Below are positions 1 to 6,830 of a DNA stretch of 9,449 nt, piece by piece. The position numbers were made by a program, and so were the translations under genes. Below the pieces are notes generated by a model that saw nothing but the letters and a program-made list of their open reading frames with translations, was not told where the DNA came from and made no database searches. Source of the stretch: Cytophagales bacterium UBA2561 (GTDB lineage Bacteria > Bacteroidota > Bacteroidia > Cytophagales > Thermoflexibacteraceae); assembly GCA_002340355.1 (NCBI GenBank), contig DDLX01000021.1, positions 1-9,449 of the forward strand. Reading direction: 5' to 3'. Positions within the stretch are counted from its first letter, which is position 1; every line of letters begins with the position of its first letter.

Positions 1-22
1 ATTAACTATATTTAGATTAGCA
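1..22. repeat. Left copy of 22-bp inverted repeat bounding the window
   Basis: These 22 bases (beginning ATTAACTATA and ending GATTAGCA) are the exact reverse complement of 9428-9449. Identity stops at base 23 (A here, G on the other copy). Read outward, towards the window edge, each copy begins TGCTAATC, so an element lying outside would have ends of the TG...CA type. Such ends are known from IS3- and IS481-like elements and other retroviral-integrase-type DDE transposases. The repeat is seen directly; its assignment to flanking IS ends is an inference, because no transposase lies in the window. Confidence 0.8.
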
Positions 23-344
23 ATATCCGCAAAATAAAGTAATGAAAAGATTAGATCGCAATTATTATTATGTGTTAGTCTTTTTAAGGTAAAAACCATA
101 CATGAATTATAAATCCTCAAATTTCCTTTAAAAATCCAAGCTATTTTTAAGTAATTCATTGATAAATTTGTCTCCTGATTCGAAATAAACAAGAAAAAAT
201 AGAAGCTTTGCCCTAAGTTTATTAGAATTCTTCTTATCTTAGTTGCTAGAAAGTGGACTTACGGCATTATTTTCGATTGAGTCCCAAGAAAAAATTAGCA
301 CTGCTATTAATTAGCTTCAGTATTTTAGTCTAAAAAAGAATCTT
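23..344. other. Intergenic region with no recognisable gene
   Basis: No open frame on either strand looks like a protein. The longest near the left edge, 42-92 on the + strand, has 16 codons. One match to the Bacteroidota -7 element, TAAATTTG, lies at 163-170 but has no TTTG or TTG about 20 bases upstream, and it would leave a leader of about 170 nt before the response regulator. No strong inverted repeat was found. The stretch may include decayed sequence next to the inverted repeat, plus the unrecognised promoter of the response regulator. Confidence 0.5.
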
Positions 345-764
345 ATGAATACTCCTGCGGTTGAATTGGTTATGTTAGTTGATGATAACGATACTGATAA
401 CTTTATCAGTAAACGAATCATTGAACTCACCCAATTTGCAGAAAATATCGTTATCCGAAATTCTGGAAAAAGTGCTTTAGAATATTTGGAAGAGGAAAAA
501 GACAACGATTCCAATATTCCTAACCTCATTTTTTTGGATATTAATATGCCTATTGTAGATGGCTTTGTGTTTTTGTATGAATTTGGGAAATTTCCTGAAC
601 ATATCAAGAAAAAAAGTAAGGTTGTGATTCTTTCCAGCTCAGACAATAAACGAGATATTGACCGTATCGTTAATAATGATTATGTAATTAAGTTTTTAAC
701 AAAGCCTCTAGCAGCAGATGCTCTAAAAGATGTGCAAGCTTTACTTGATAGTATAAAAAACTAA
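345..764 (+). CDS. Single-domain response regulator (CheY-like receiver)
   Basis: The 139-residue protein is one receiver domain with no output domain. The acidic metal-binding pair is D13-D14 (LVDDND), the phospho-accepting aspartate is D65 in LIFLDINMP, the switch serine is S97 in VVILSSS, and the conserved lysine is K120 in LTKP, so all residues needed for phosphotransfer are present. Proteins of this form in Bacteroidota usually take phosphate from a hybrid or soluble histidine kinase and act by protein contact rather than DNA binding. No kinase gene is adjacent: the only one in the window is more than 6 kb away, and nothing shows that the two pair. The gene stands alone, with a hairpin terminator 9 bases after its stop. 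The ATG at 345 was chosen because the first beta strand (VELVMLVDD) follows directly. The Shine-Dalgarno sequence is poor. The family assignment is secure; the role is unknown. Confidence 0.93.
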   Translation: MNTPAVELVMLVDDNDTDNFISKRIIELTQFAENIVIRNSGKSALEYLEEEKDNDSNIPNLIFLDINMPIVDGFVFLYEFGKFPEHIKKKSKVVILSSSDNKRDIDRIVNNDYVIKFLTKPLAADALKDVQALLDSIKN

Positions 765-765
765 T

Positions 766-820
766 AAAAAAATCCGTTCAATAATTTTTAAGGCAATTCT
801 TTGAACGGACTTTCTGTTTT
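766..820. terminator. Bidirectional hairpin terminator
   Basis: TCCGTTCAA (773-781) pairs perfectly with TTGAACGGA (801-809), a 9-bp stem with a 19-nt loop. On the + strand the stem is followed by TTTCTGTTTTTA. On the - strand it is followed by seven T residues (the A run at 766-772). It lies between the convergent response regulator and aminotransferase genes, so it probably ends transcription from both sides. Confidence 0.8.
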
Positions 821-835
821 TATATAGAGTACCTT

Positions 836-2041
836 TTATCGGTAATTTTGTAAAAAAAGCTCCATTTTATCCAATGCAACCTTTAACATTTCTAAAGAAG
901 GTAAAAAAACAATTCGGAAATGGTCAGGAGCAATCCAATTAAATCCTGTGCCTTTGACGACTAGTACTTTTTGCTCTCGTAATAAGTCTAGTACCAATTT
1001 TTCATCATCCTGAATTCCATACATTTTCGTATCTACCTTTGGAAACATGTAAAATGCCCCTTTGGGTTTCACGCACGTAATCCCCTCCATTTTGGTTAAT
1101 CGTTCATAACAATAATCCCGTTGTTTTCGGAGTCGTCCTTGTGGTAAAACCAATTCATTAATACTCTGGTAGCCTCCTAAAGCCGTTTGAATGGCAAATT
1201 GGGCAGGGACGTTACTACACAAGCGCATACTACTTAACAAAGTTAAACCTTCGGCATATGATTTAGCAGCCACTTTATTACCACTCAAAATCATCCAACC
1301 TGCACGGAAACCTGCTGCTCGATAAACCTTAGATAAACCGCCATAGGTGATAAATAAAATGTCATCCGAAAAGGACGCCGTAGCAAAATGGGCAGTATCA
1401 TCGTAGGTAATTTTATCATAAATTTCATCTGAAAATACAATTAAATCATGTTTTTCAGCAACTGCAACAAAACGTTGTAAGAATTCGGAAGAATAAACCG
1501 CTCCCGTTGGGTTATTAGGATTAATTAAAACAATCCCTTTCGTATTCGATGTAATTTTACTTTCAATATCGTCTAAATCGGGATACCAGTCGGCTTGCTC
1601 ATCGCATAAATAGTGTACAGCTTTACCACCCGCCAAATTGACTGCCGAAGTCCACAAGGGGTAGTCAGGGGCGGGAACAAGAATTTCATCACCATCGTTC
1701 AACAGGGCTTGCATAGACATCACGATTAAATCACTGACCCCATTTCCAATATAAATATCATCAATTTGGACGTTCCGAATGGCTTTGCTCTGGGAATACT
1801 GCATAATGGCTTTTCGGGCGACAAATAATCCTTTCGAGTCACAATAGCCCTGTGCCTTGCGAAGATTTAAAATAACATCCTGAATCACTTCATCAGGGGC
1901 ATCAAACCCGAATGGTGCGGGGTTGCCGATGTTGAGTCGATTAATCCGATAGCCCTGTTTTTCAAGGCGTTGCGACTCCTCAAACACTTTTCCACGAATA
2001 TCGTATTCGACATTCGCCAACTTGTTACTTCTGCGTATCAT
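836..2041 (-). CDS. alaA: AlaA-type alanine aminotransferase (class I/II, PLP-dependent)
   Basis: This is a fold-type I aminotransferase expected to convert pyruvate and glutamate to alanine and 2-oxoglutarate in the cytoplasm. It resembles E. coli AlaA along its whole length: LNIGNPAPFGFDAPDE, AQGYCDSKG, PAPDYPLWT, INPNNPTGAVYS and NVPAQFAIQTALGGYQS are near-identical blocks as I remember that protein. Numbered from the longest possible start (2098), the PLP lysine is K257 in GGLSKVYRAAGFR, the cofactor-binding D224 and Y227 lie in SDEIY, and the substrate-carboxylate arginine is R395 in FRIVFLP. I chose the ATG at 2039-2041 (401 residues) because MIRRSNKLANVEYDIRG lines up with the AlaA N-terminus. 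Starts at 2059 or 2098 would add 6 or 19 poorly protein-like residues and cannot be excluded. The gene is divergent from gpmI and convergent with the response regulator, so it is probably transcribed alone. A related valine or aspartate specificity is possible but less likely. Confidence 0.92.
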   Translation of the reverse strand: MIRRSNKLANVEYDIRGKVFEESQRLEKQGYRINRLNIGNPAPFGFDAPDEVIQDVILNLRKAQGYCDSKGLFVARKAIMQYSQSKAIRNVQIDDIYIGNGVSDLIVMSMQALLNDGDEILVPAPDYPLWTSAVNLAGGKAVHYLCDEQADWYPDLDDIESKITSNTKGIVLINPNNPTGAVYSSEFLQRFVAVAEKHDLIVFSDEIYDKITYDDTAHFATASFSDDILFITYGGLSKVYRAAGFRAGWMILSGNKVAAKSYAEGLTLLSSMRLCSNVPAQFAIQTALGGYQSINELVLPQGRLRKQRDYCYERLTKMEGITCVKPKGAFYMFPKVDTKMYGIQDDEKLVLDLLREQKVLVVKGTGFNWIAPDHFRIVFLPSLEMLKVALDKMELFLQNYR

Positions 2042-2207
2042 TTTCGATTTTTTTCTCATCGGGTATGCTGTTTTAAGGAATGAAAACTTATCCCTCAAAA
2101 CGCATTCGAAGCCGAAAGGTACGGTAATTTTTTTGAGAAACTAAAAATTTACGAGATTTTAGAGGCTTGATAATCAGCTATTGACTTCAAATAACTCCCT
2201 TCTAAAG

Positions 2208-2239
2208 TTGTTTTTTTGGCTAAAATGTTTTTACTTTTG
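2208..2239 (+). promoter_or_regulatory. Bacteroidota-type promoter of gpmI
   Basis: TACTTTTG at 2232-2239 matches the -7 consensus TAnnTTTG exactly. TTG at 2208-2210 serves as the -33 element across a 21-bp spacer. Transcription would start near 2245, giving a leader of roughly 15-20 nt before the gpmI ATG. The spacing and position fit the primary sigma factor of this phylum. Confidence 0.6.
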
Positions 2240-2261
2240 TCATAGGACATAATCCCTATAA

Positions 2262-3785
2262 ATGATGAATAAAAAGGTGCTTTTAATGATTCTGGATGGT
2301 TGGGGCTTAGCACAAGATAACTCTGTTTCAGGAGTTCATCAAGCACAAACGCCATTCATGGATGGACTTTATCCGAACTATCCGCATAGTAAACTTCAGG
2401 CTTCGGGATTACCAGTTGGCTTGCCCGATGGACAAATGGGCAACTCGGAAGTAGGACACATGAATATTGGTGCAGGGCGTACTGTTAATCAAACTTTAGT
2501 CCGTATTAATCAGGCTATTGAGGATAATTCATTGGCAAAAAATGAAGTGTTACTAAACATGATTGATTATGCCAAACGAAAGAATAAAAAATTGCACCTC
2601 ATTGGGTTGGTTTCGGATGGTGGAGTACATTCTCATTTAGAACATTTGAAAGCAGTTTGTTCGATTGCTCATCAACACGACTTGGAAAAAGTTTTTATTC
2701 ACGCCTTTACAGACGGACGAGATACTGACCCTCATAGTGGTGTAAAATATATTACTGATTTACAAAACCACCTCAACGAAACGACAGGCAAAATTGCTAC
2801 AGTTATTGGGCGATATTATGCAATGGATAGGGATAAGCGTTGGGAACGAGTCAAGATTGCTTATGATGCAATGGTACTTGGTACGGGTGAGGCTTATCCT
2901 TCAGCAATTACAGGAATTAAAGACTCTTATGAAGCAGGTGTTACCGATGAATTTATCAAACCAATTGTCTGTACAGATGAAGATAATTTATCAGTTGCTA
3001 AAATTCGTCCTGATGATGCGGTAATTTGTTTCAATTTCCGAACTGACCGAGGACGACAAATTACACAAGCCCTAACTCAGCAAGATTTTCCAGAATCAGG
3101 AATGCAAAAACTGAATCTACAATATGCTACCATGACCGAATATGACGAAACTTTTGAAGGAGTGGACGTTTTATTCAAAAATGAAAATTTGGTAAATACT
3201 TTGGGAGAAGTTTTAGAAAAAGCAGGTAAAAAACAGATTCGTATTGCAGAAACTGAAAAATACCCGCACGTAACTTTCTTTTTTTCAGGTGGAAAGGAAG
3301 ACCAATTCGAAGGTGAAGAACGTATTTTGTGTTCTTCTCCGAAAGTAGCGACTTACGACCTTGCTCCTGAAATGAGTGCAGCCGACATTCGGGATGCCAT
3401 TATTCCCAAACTGAAAGCTAAAGAACCTGACTTTATTTGTTTGAATTTTGCAAATCCTGACATGGTTGGGCATACGGGTGTTTTTGAAGCGGTAGTGAAA
3501 GCCTGTGAAACAGTCGATGGTTGTGCCAAAGCAGTTACAGAAACCGCTTTAGAAAATGACTATGCCACAATTATTATTGCTGACCACGGAAATGCGGAGT
3601 ATATGCGAAATCCAGACGGTTCGCCACATACTGCTCATACGACCAATTTAGTTCCTTGTATTTTGGTGGATAAGGAATATAAAACACCGATTAAAGACGG
3701 TAAATTAGGCGATTTAGCACCGACTATTTTGGAATTGATGGGTGTTCCACAACCCGAAGAAATGACAGGGGTATCCTTATTATAA
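2262..3785 (+). CDS. gpmI: 2,3-bisphosphoglycerate-independent phosphoglycerate mutase
   Basis: This 507-residue cytoplasmic enzyme interconverts 3-phosphoglycerate and 2-phosphoglycerate in glycolysis and gluconeogenesis, usually with manganese. It belongs to the alkaline-phosphatase superfamily. The first metal-binding motif is LDGWG (D12), and the phosphorylated serine is S62 in GNSEVGHMNIGAGR. The inserted phosphotransferase domain carries VSDGGVHSH (H123), DGRDTDP (R153, D154), GRYYAMDRD (R184, R190) and NFRTDRGRQ (R260, R263). The second half of the metal site is NPDMVGHTG (D400, H404), IADHGNAEYM (D441, H442) and SPHTAHTTN (H459). Length and residues are those of a complete enzyme. The protein starts MMNKKVLL, so the ATG at 2262 or the next codon could be used. 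The gene is transcribed alone from the promoter just upstream and ends in a hairpin. The assignment is secure. Confidence 0.97.
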   Translation: MMNKKVLLMILDGWGLAQDNSVSGVHQAQTPFMDGLYPNYPHSKLQASGLPVGLPDGQMGNSEVGHMNIGAGRTVNQTLVRINQAIEDNSLAKNEVLLNMIDYAKRKNKKLHLIGLVSDGGVHSHLEHLKAVCSIAHQHDLEKVFIHAFTDGRDTDPHSGVKYITDLQNHLNETTGKIATVIGRYYAMDRDKRWERVKIAYDAMVLGTGEAYPSAITGIKDSYEAGVTDEFIKPIVCTDEDNLSVAKIRPDDAVICFNFRTDRGRQITQALTQQDFPESGMQKLNLQYATMTEYDETFEGVDVLFKNENLVNTLGEVLEKAGKKQIRIAETEKYPHVTFFFSGGKEDQFEGEERILCSSPKVATYDLAPEMSAADIRDAIIPKLKAKEPDFICLNFANPDMVGHTGVFEAVVKACETVDGCAKAVTETALENDYATIIIADHGNAEYMRNPDGSPHTAHTTNLVPCILVDKEYKTPIKDGKLGDLAPTILELMGVPQPEEMTGVSLL

Positions 3786-3808
3786 ACAACACCTCTTAGA
3801 TTAAATAT

Positions 3809-3849
3809 TTCTTACGGATGTTTATCTCAAAAAATGACATCCGTAAGGA
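3809..3849. terminator. Hairpin terminator after gpmI
   Basis: CTTACGGATGT (3811-3821) pairs perfectly with ACATCCGTAAG (3837-3847), an 11-bp stem with a 15-nt loop. One G-T and one further T-A pair extend it to 3809 and 3849. It begins 24 bases after the gpmI stop and faces the small - strand ORF, so it could serve both strands. There is no clear T run, so part of the case rests on the stem and its position. Confidence 0.65.
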
Positions 3850-3877
3850 TAATAAAAACTTAATCATTCATAGAGAC

Positions 3878-4060
3878 TTATTTTCTTCGTTTTCTTCGAA
3901 TGTGGTATCTGATATTTGATTTTTCAGCTGTATTTACTATATATTTTAATGTGTAATTATCCCAAGCAGCTTCTTTGGCTTCTTTTTTAGTATTACCTTC
4001 ACACCAATCGGATACATAAGCAATATTTTTCAGGTTATAGGCTCGTGCTTCATATAACAT
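3878..4060 (-). CDS. Small basic hypothetical protein (possible gene remnant)
   Basis: I do not recognise this 60-residue ORF. It has protein-like composition and codon use (GAA, AAA and AAT preferred), a central segment CEGNTKKEAKEAAW and a strongly basic tail, HIRRKRRK. The KKEAKEAA pattern is faintly like the last helix of a double-stranded RNA-binding domain, but the preceding strands of that fold are not evident and the match is too short to assign. The frame stays open upstream of the ATG to a stop at 4154-4156, so the ORF could be the tail of a decayed longer gene. Against that, a strong hairpin at 4126-4158 crosses the upstream part. There is no ribosome binding site. It lies between the gpmI terminator and the acetyltransferase gene, and chance occurrence remains possible. 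Confidence 0.35.
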   Translation of the reverse strand: MLYEARAYNLKNIAYVSDWCEGNTKKEAKEAAWDNYTLKYIVNTAEKSNIRYHIRRKRRK

Positions 4061-4125
4061 TTGTCGAGTTAGTTTAAAAATTGCATAAATCTTACTCTCT
4101 TTGAATAGGCTTTTCGGAATCCGCC

Positions 4126-4158
4126 TATAAAATGAATTGAGACAGAGTTCATTTTATA
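4126..4158. terminator. Hairpin downstream of the acetyltransferase gene
   Basis: TATAAAATGAA (4126-4136) pairs perfectly with TTCATTTTATA (4148-4158). A T-G and a T-A pair extend the stem to 13 bp around a 7-nt loop. The hairpin lies about 70 bases past the acetyltransferase stop on the - strand, which suits a terminator. A weaker 6-bp repeat (4105-4110 with 4123-4128) abuts it. No T run follows the stem, although the stem itself ends in TTTTATA. Confidence 0.45.
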
Positions 4159-4229
4159 AAAATCAAGATACAAACAATTTATAGAGAGAAAAAACAAAAA
4201 AAAGGTAGTTATCAATAGCTCAAATTGGT

Positions 4230-4763
4230 TTAGTTTGGTGTCCATTCTAGTTCCCAAATACTATCTCGTATAAATTTCTTATTGTACTTAGTTGTTTGGT
4301 GTAACGTATTTATCCAATGAAATTTATTCTTTTCTAAGACTCTCCGAGAAGCAGGATTTTTATTCCACACTCCTGTATAGACCTTTTTTAGTTTGATTTC
4401 CTTTTCAGCAAAAAACATTACATCACCCAAGGCTTTTGTAGCATATCCTTTTCCCCAGAAAGGGCGAGCTATCCAATAAGTAACTTCTGCTTGCTGTTTT
4501 TGAGTAACATTTACAAGACTACAAACACCCACAAACATGGTTTGATGGAGAATAGCAAAATCATAACGACTTTGATTTTTTCGACCTTGTAAGGCTTGAT
4601 TGATAAAATCTTGGGCGTAATTGGGAGGTAATGGGTGTGGTAACGGACAAGACCTTGCGACCAAAACATCGGAGGCATAATACTGGAAGTGTGAGGCATA
4701 CTTTGAAGTTAAAGGAGTAATTTCTACTTGGGTAACTTGTGAAGTATTAAGTATGAGTTCCAT
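4230..4763 (-). CDS. GNAT-family N-acetyltransferase (RimJ/RimL-like)
   Basis: The 177-residue protein has the GNAT fold and would move an acetyl group from acetyl-CoA to an amine. Motif A, which binds the CoA pyrophosphate, is VTYWIARPFWGKGYATKAL (residues 94-112), with the R/Q-x-x-G-x-G/A pattern in a slightly altered form (FWGKGYAT). Motif B is NPASRRVLEKNKF (136-148), typical of the RimJ/RimL group (Acetyltransf_3). The N-terminal part (ITPLTSKYASHFQYYASD) matches the usual start of the domain. Known members act on ribosomal-protein N-termini, antibiotics or small amines; nothing here identifies the substrate. The gene has its own upstream region with inverted repeats and is 164 bp downstream of the TRAP permease gene on the same strand, so shared transcription is possible but not shown. 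The family is certain; the substrate is unknown. Confidence 0.88.
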   Translation of the reverse strand: MELILNTSQVTQVEITPLTSKYASHFQYYASDVLVARSCPLPHPLPPNYAQDFINQALQGRKNQSRYDFAILHQTMFVGVCSLVNVTQKQQAEVTYWIARPFWGKGYATKALGDVMFFAEKEIKLKKVYTGVWNKNPASRRVLEKNKFHWINTLHQTTKYNKKFIRDSIWELEWTPN

Positions 4764-4766
4764 TTT

Positions 4767-4810
4767 TAACTATGTTGTAATAAATAAAATGATTTACTAA
4801 AACATAGTTA
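4767..4810. promoter_or_regulatory. Inverted repeat directly before the acetyltransferase start
   Basis: TAACTATGTT (4767-4776) and AACATAGTTA (4801-4810) form a perfect 10-bp inverted repeat with a 24-nt centre. Its near edge is 3 bases upstream of the ATG. This suits either an operator for a dimeric repressor or a leader hairpin that affects translation. The symmetry is seen directly; the role is inferred. Confidence 0.4.
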
Positions 4811-4811
4811 T

Positions 4812-4872
4812 AGAATTTCTTTCTGTCCTAAAAACCAAAAATAATTGATTCTCAAGTGTCTAAAGAAATTCT
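4812..4872. repeat. Second inverted repeat in the acetyltransferase upstream region
   Basis: AGAATTTCTTT (4812-4822) is the exact reverse complement of AAAGAAATTCT (4862-4872), separated by 39 bases. A perfect -7 element for the - strand, TATTTTTG, lies between the arms (4836-4843), but no -33 element stands at the usual distance. The arrangement may be regulatory, or may help end the upstream TRAP permease transcript. Confidence 0.4.
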
Positions 4873-4927
4873 TTGTGAGAAAAATTGTAAAAATATAACT
4901 TCTAAGAATTGATATTCAATCATCTAG

Positions 4928-6265
4928 CTATGGGATGGATGGTGTATCTCTCATCATTTCAGGCAGCCATTGTACCAATTCAGGAAAAGCAATCAACAAG
5001 CTTAACATCAATATTTGAATCAAGACAAAAGGTAAAATTCCTTGATAGATATGCCCTGTGGTTACTTCTTTTGGAGCAACTCCTTTGAGGTAAAATAAGG
5101 CAAATCCAAATGGTGGAGTTAGAAAAGAGGTCTGCAAATTAATGGCAATCAGAATCCCAAGCCAAACTAAATCAATGCCCATTTTCTGAAAAACAGGAGC
5201 CACAATTGGGACAATAATAAATGTAATTTCGATAAAATCAATAAAAAATCCAGCCACAAAAATCACAACCATTACCAAAATCAAGAAACCTTGTGGACTC
5301 AAATTCGCTCCTTCTATCGTTTCAATCAAATACGTATCGCCTCCTAAATCCCGAAAAACTAACCCAAATGCTGTTGCTCCAACCAAAATAATGAAAACCA
5401 TACAAGTAATATGCGTGGTTTCGGTCATGACTTCTTTCAGAATTTTGAGGTTAAATTTACGTTGTCCAATCGTTAAGATTGTCGCACCAAAAGCTCCAAT
5501 TCCTGCGGCTTCAGTAGGTGAGGCAATTCCAGCAAAAATTGACCCTAATACCGCAATAATTAAGGTCATAGGCAATACAAAAGCTAAAACTAATTCTTTG
5601 GCAACATCTTTCTGACGAAATTCTTCCAACGCTTCCTGAGAAAGTGCAGGAGCTTTTTCAGGTTGAAAATTGGTTATGGCAACAATATAAAGTACATAAA
5701 GTAAAACCAATGACAACCCAGGCACCACCGCCGCAATAAATAAATCACCAACGGGAACATTTAGTACACTTCCTAACAAAACCAATACGATACTTGGTGG
5801 AATAATTTGCCCTAAAGTTCCTGATGAGGCAATTGTTCCTGTGGCTAAAGTTGGCGCATAACCTCGTTTCAACATTGTGGGCAAACTCAACAAACCCATC
5901 GTTACGACCGTAGCCCCTACGATACCTGTCGAGGCAGCAAGCAATGTTCCGACTGCCACAACTGAAATCGCCAATCCGCCTTTAATTCGCCCAAACAAAT
6001 ACGCCATACTTCCCAATAATCGTTCGGCAATTCCCGATCGTTCCAACATCACACCCATATACACAAACAAGGGAACAGCTATCAAAATAAAATTCTGCAT
6101 TGTGCCATTGATTCGCAAAGGCATCAAGAAAAAAAGCTCAGGTCCTTTAACGACTAATCCAAAAAGTACTGCTACTCCTCCCAAGGTAAACGCCACAGGA
6201 AATCCCCACAAAATCAGTAAAAAAACTGCCAGAAATAACAACAAAGGCAAGGCTTCCATTATCAT
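4928..6265 (-). CDS. TRAP transporter large permease subunit (DctM type)
   Basis: The 445-residue protein is a polytopic inner-membrane carrier of the ion-transporter superfamily, with about 11-12 hydrophobic segments. Diagnostic stretches are ASTGIVGATVVTMGLLSLP (111-129), SGTLGQIIPPSIVLVLLG (148-165), GIASPTEAAGIGAFGA (246-261) and NLQTSFLTPPFGFALFY (376-392). These two-fold-related G/P-rich hairpins bind sodium and substrate in the family. The sequence resembles the FcbT3 subgroup (mannitol/chloroaromatic type), but the substrate cannot be read from it. TRAP systems need a small permease (DctQ) and a periplasmic binding protein (DctP). Neither is adjacent, and neither is fused here, because the length is that of a normal DctM. 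The gene is flanked by an acetyltransferase and a divergent small gene, so its partners must lie elsewhere or be missing. MIMEA offers two starts, at 6265 or 6259. A -7-like TAGTTTTG lies at 6320-6327. Confidence 0.93.
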   Translation of the reverse strand: MIMEALPLLLFLAVFLLILWGFPVAFTLGGVAVLFGLVVKGPELFFLMPLRINGTMQNFILIAVPLFVYMGVMLERSGIAERLLGSMAYLFGRIKGGLAISVVAVGTLLAASTGIVGATVVTMGLLSLPTMLKRGYAPTLATGTIASSGTLGQIIPPSIVLVLLGSVLNVPVGDLFIAAVVPGLSLVLLYVLYIVAITNFQPEKAPALSQEALEEFRQKDVAKELVLAFVLPMTLIIAVLGSIFAGIASPTEAAGIGAFGATILTIGQRKFNLKILKEVMTETTHITCMVFIILVGATAFGLVFRDLGGDTYLIETIEGANLSPQGFLILVMVVIFVAGFFIDFIEITFIIVPIVAPVFQKMGIDLVWLGILIAINLQTSFLTPPFGFALFYLKGVAPKEVTTGHIYQGILPFVLIQILMLSLLIAFPELVQWLPEMMRDTPSIP

Positions 6266-6319
6266 TTTTATTTAAAGTGTTATGCTGAAATAACTATAAT
6301 TCCAAAAATCAAATAAGGA

Positions 6320-6327
6320 CAAAACTA
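6320..6327 (-). promoter_or_regulatory. Possible -7 promoter element of the TRAP permease gene
   Basis: Read on the - strand this is TAGTTTTG, an exact TAnnTTTG match about 55 bases upstream of the permease ATG. No TTTG or TTG is found at the expected -33 distance, so the call rests on the -7 element and its position alone. Confidence 0.3.
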
Positions 6328-6474
6328 TTGATTTTGAATAGAAAAAACGATTAAATTGATTTCTTTTTTTGTAGGTTTATCATAAAATCATGAGAAGCTG
6401 AGCAAATTTTAGGAGAGTTGGCACGTTTCTTCATTAAGACCTTTCAAATAAAAAAATAATAATCAAAATTAAAT

Positions 6475-6828
6475 ATGAGCAGGTTCTTTTTCAAGATTTT
6501 TTTTGCGAGTATATTTTTATTTAGTATTGATAATCAAACATTTGGACAAAATTCAGATGAAGTTCCTGAGCAAAGTCAAAATATCAAAAAACAAGTTAAA
6601 CTAAAGAAACAGAAAGTACCACGAAAAATATTAAAAAATGCACGAGATGGGTATTTCACGGAAGATCATAAAATTATCGAGGAAAACTTAAAAAACCGCC
6701 GAAAACAGCACCAAAAATGGCGAAGAAATCCCAATTTAATCGACCCTTTGTCTTTTGGGCATCAACGACTTCCAAATAAAAAAACAAAAAAACGGGAATA
6801 TTGTACCACTTGTCAAATTGTCCACTAG
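6475..6828 (+). CDS. Small secreted basic protein of unknown function
   Basis: I do not recognise a family for this 117-residue protein. Residues 1-24 look like a Sec signal peptide: a short basic start (MSRFFFK), a hydrophobic core (IFFASIFLFSI) and likely cleavage near TFG|QN. The mature part is very basic and predicted hydrophilic (KKQVKLKKQKVPRK, RRKQHQKWRR), with few hydrophobic residues. It ends in REYCTTCQIVH, with a C-x-x-C pair (C110, C113) only four residues from the C-terminus. The pair could bind metal or form a disulfide outside the cytoplasm. The gene is preceded by about 200 bp without a gene and stops 2 bp from the stop of the convergent histidine kinase gene. There is no clear Shine-Dalgarno sequence, as elsewhere in this window. 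The signal peptide and the length of the frame make it a probable gene. Confidence 0.65.
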   Translation: MSRFFFKIFFASIFLFSIDNQTFGQNSDEVPEQSQNIKKQVKLKKQKVPRKILKNARDGYFTEDHKIIEENLKNRRKQHQKWRRNPNLIDPLSFGHQRLPNKKTKKREYCTTCQIVH

Positions 6829-6830
6829 TT

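Noticed and set aside
42..92. 16-codon ORF near the left edge (MKRLDRNYYYVLVFLR)
   Set aside because: It is too short to support, and the frame has a stop inside the inverted repeat. It could be the tail of a cut gene, but nothing confirms this.
317..646. 109-codon open frame on the - strand across the response regulator
   Set aside because: It overlaps a receiver domain that has all its conserved residues, and the antisense peptide has no recognisable features.
2099..2207. Promoter for the aminotransferase gene
   Set aside because: Near-matches to TAnnTTTG on the - strand (at 2144-2151 and 2114-2121) each differ by one base and have no TTG at the right distance, so no site was called.
4069..4257. 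62-codon hydrophobic open frame on the - strand that could suggest a toxin-like membrane peptide
   Set aside because: It starts inside the acetyltransferase gene, runs through the hairpin at 4126-4158 and shows no ribosome binding site, so it looks like a frame shadow.
5877..6275. 132-codon open frame on the + strand opposite the TRAP permease gene
   Set aside because: It is antisense to a clear membrane transporter gene and its composition (rich in I, P, N, T and K) mirrors the complement of the hydrophobic codons.
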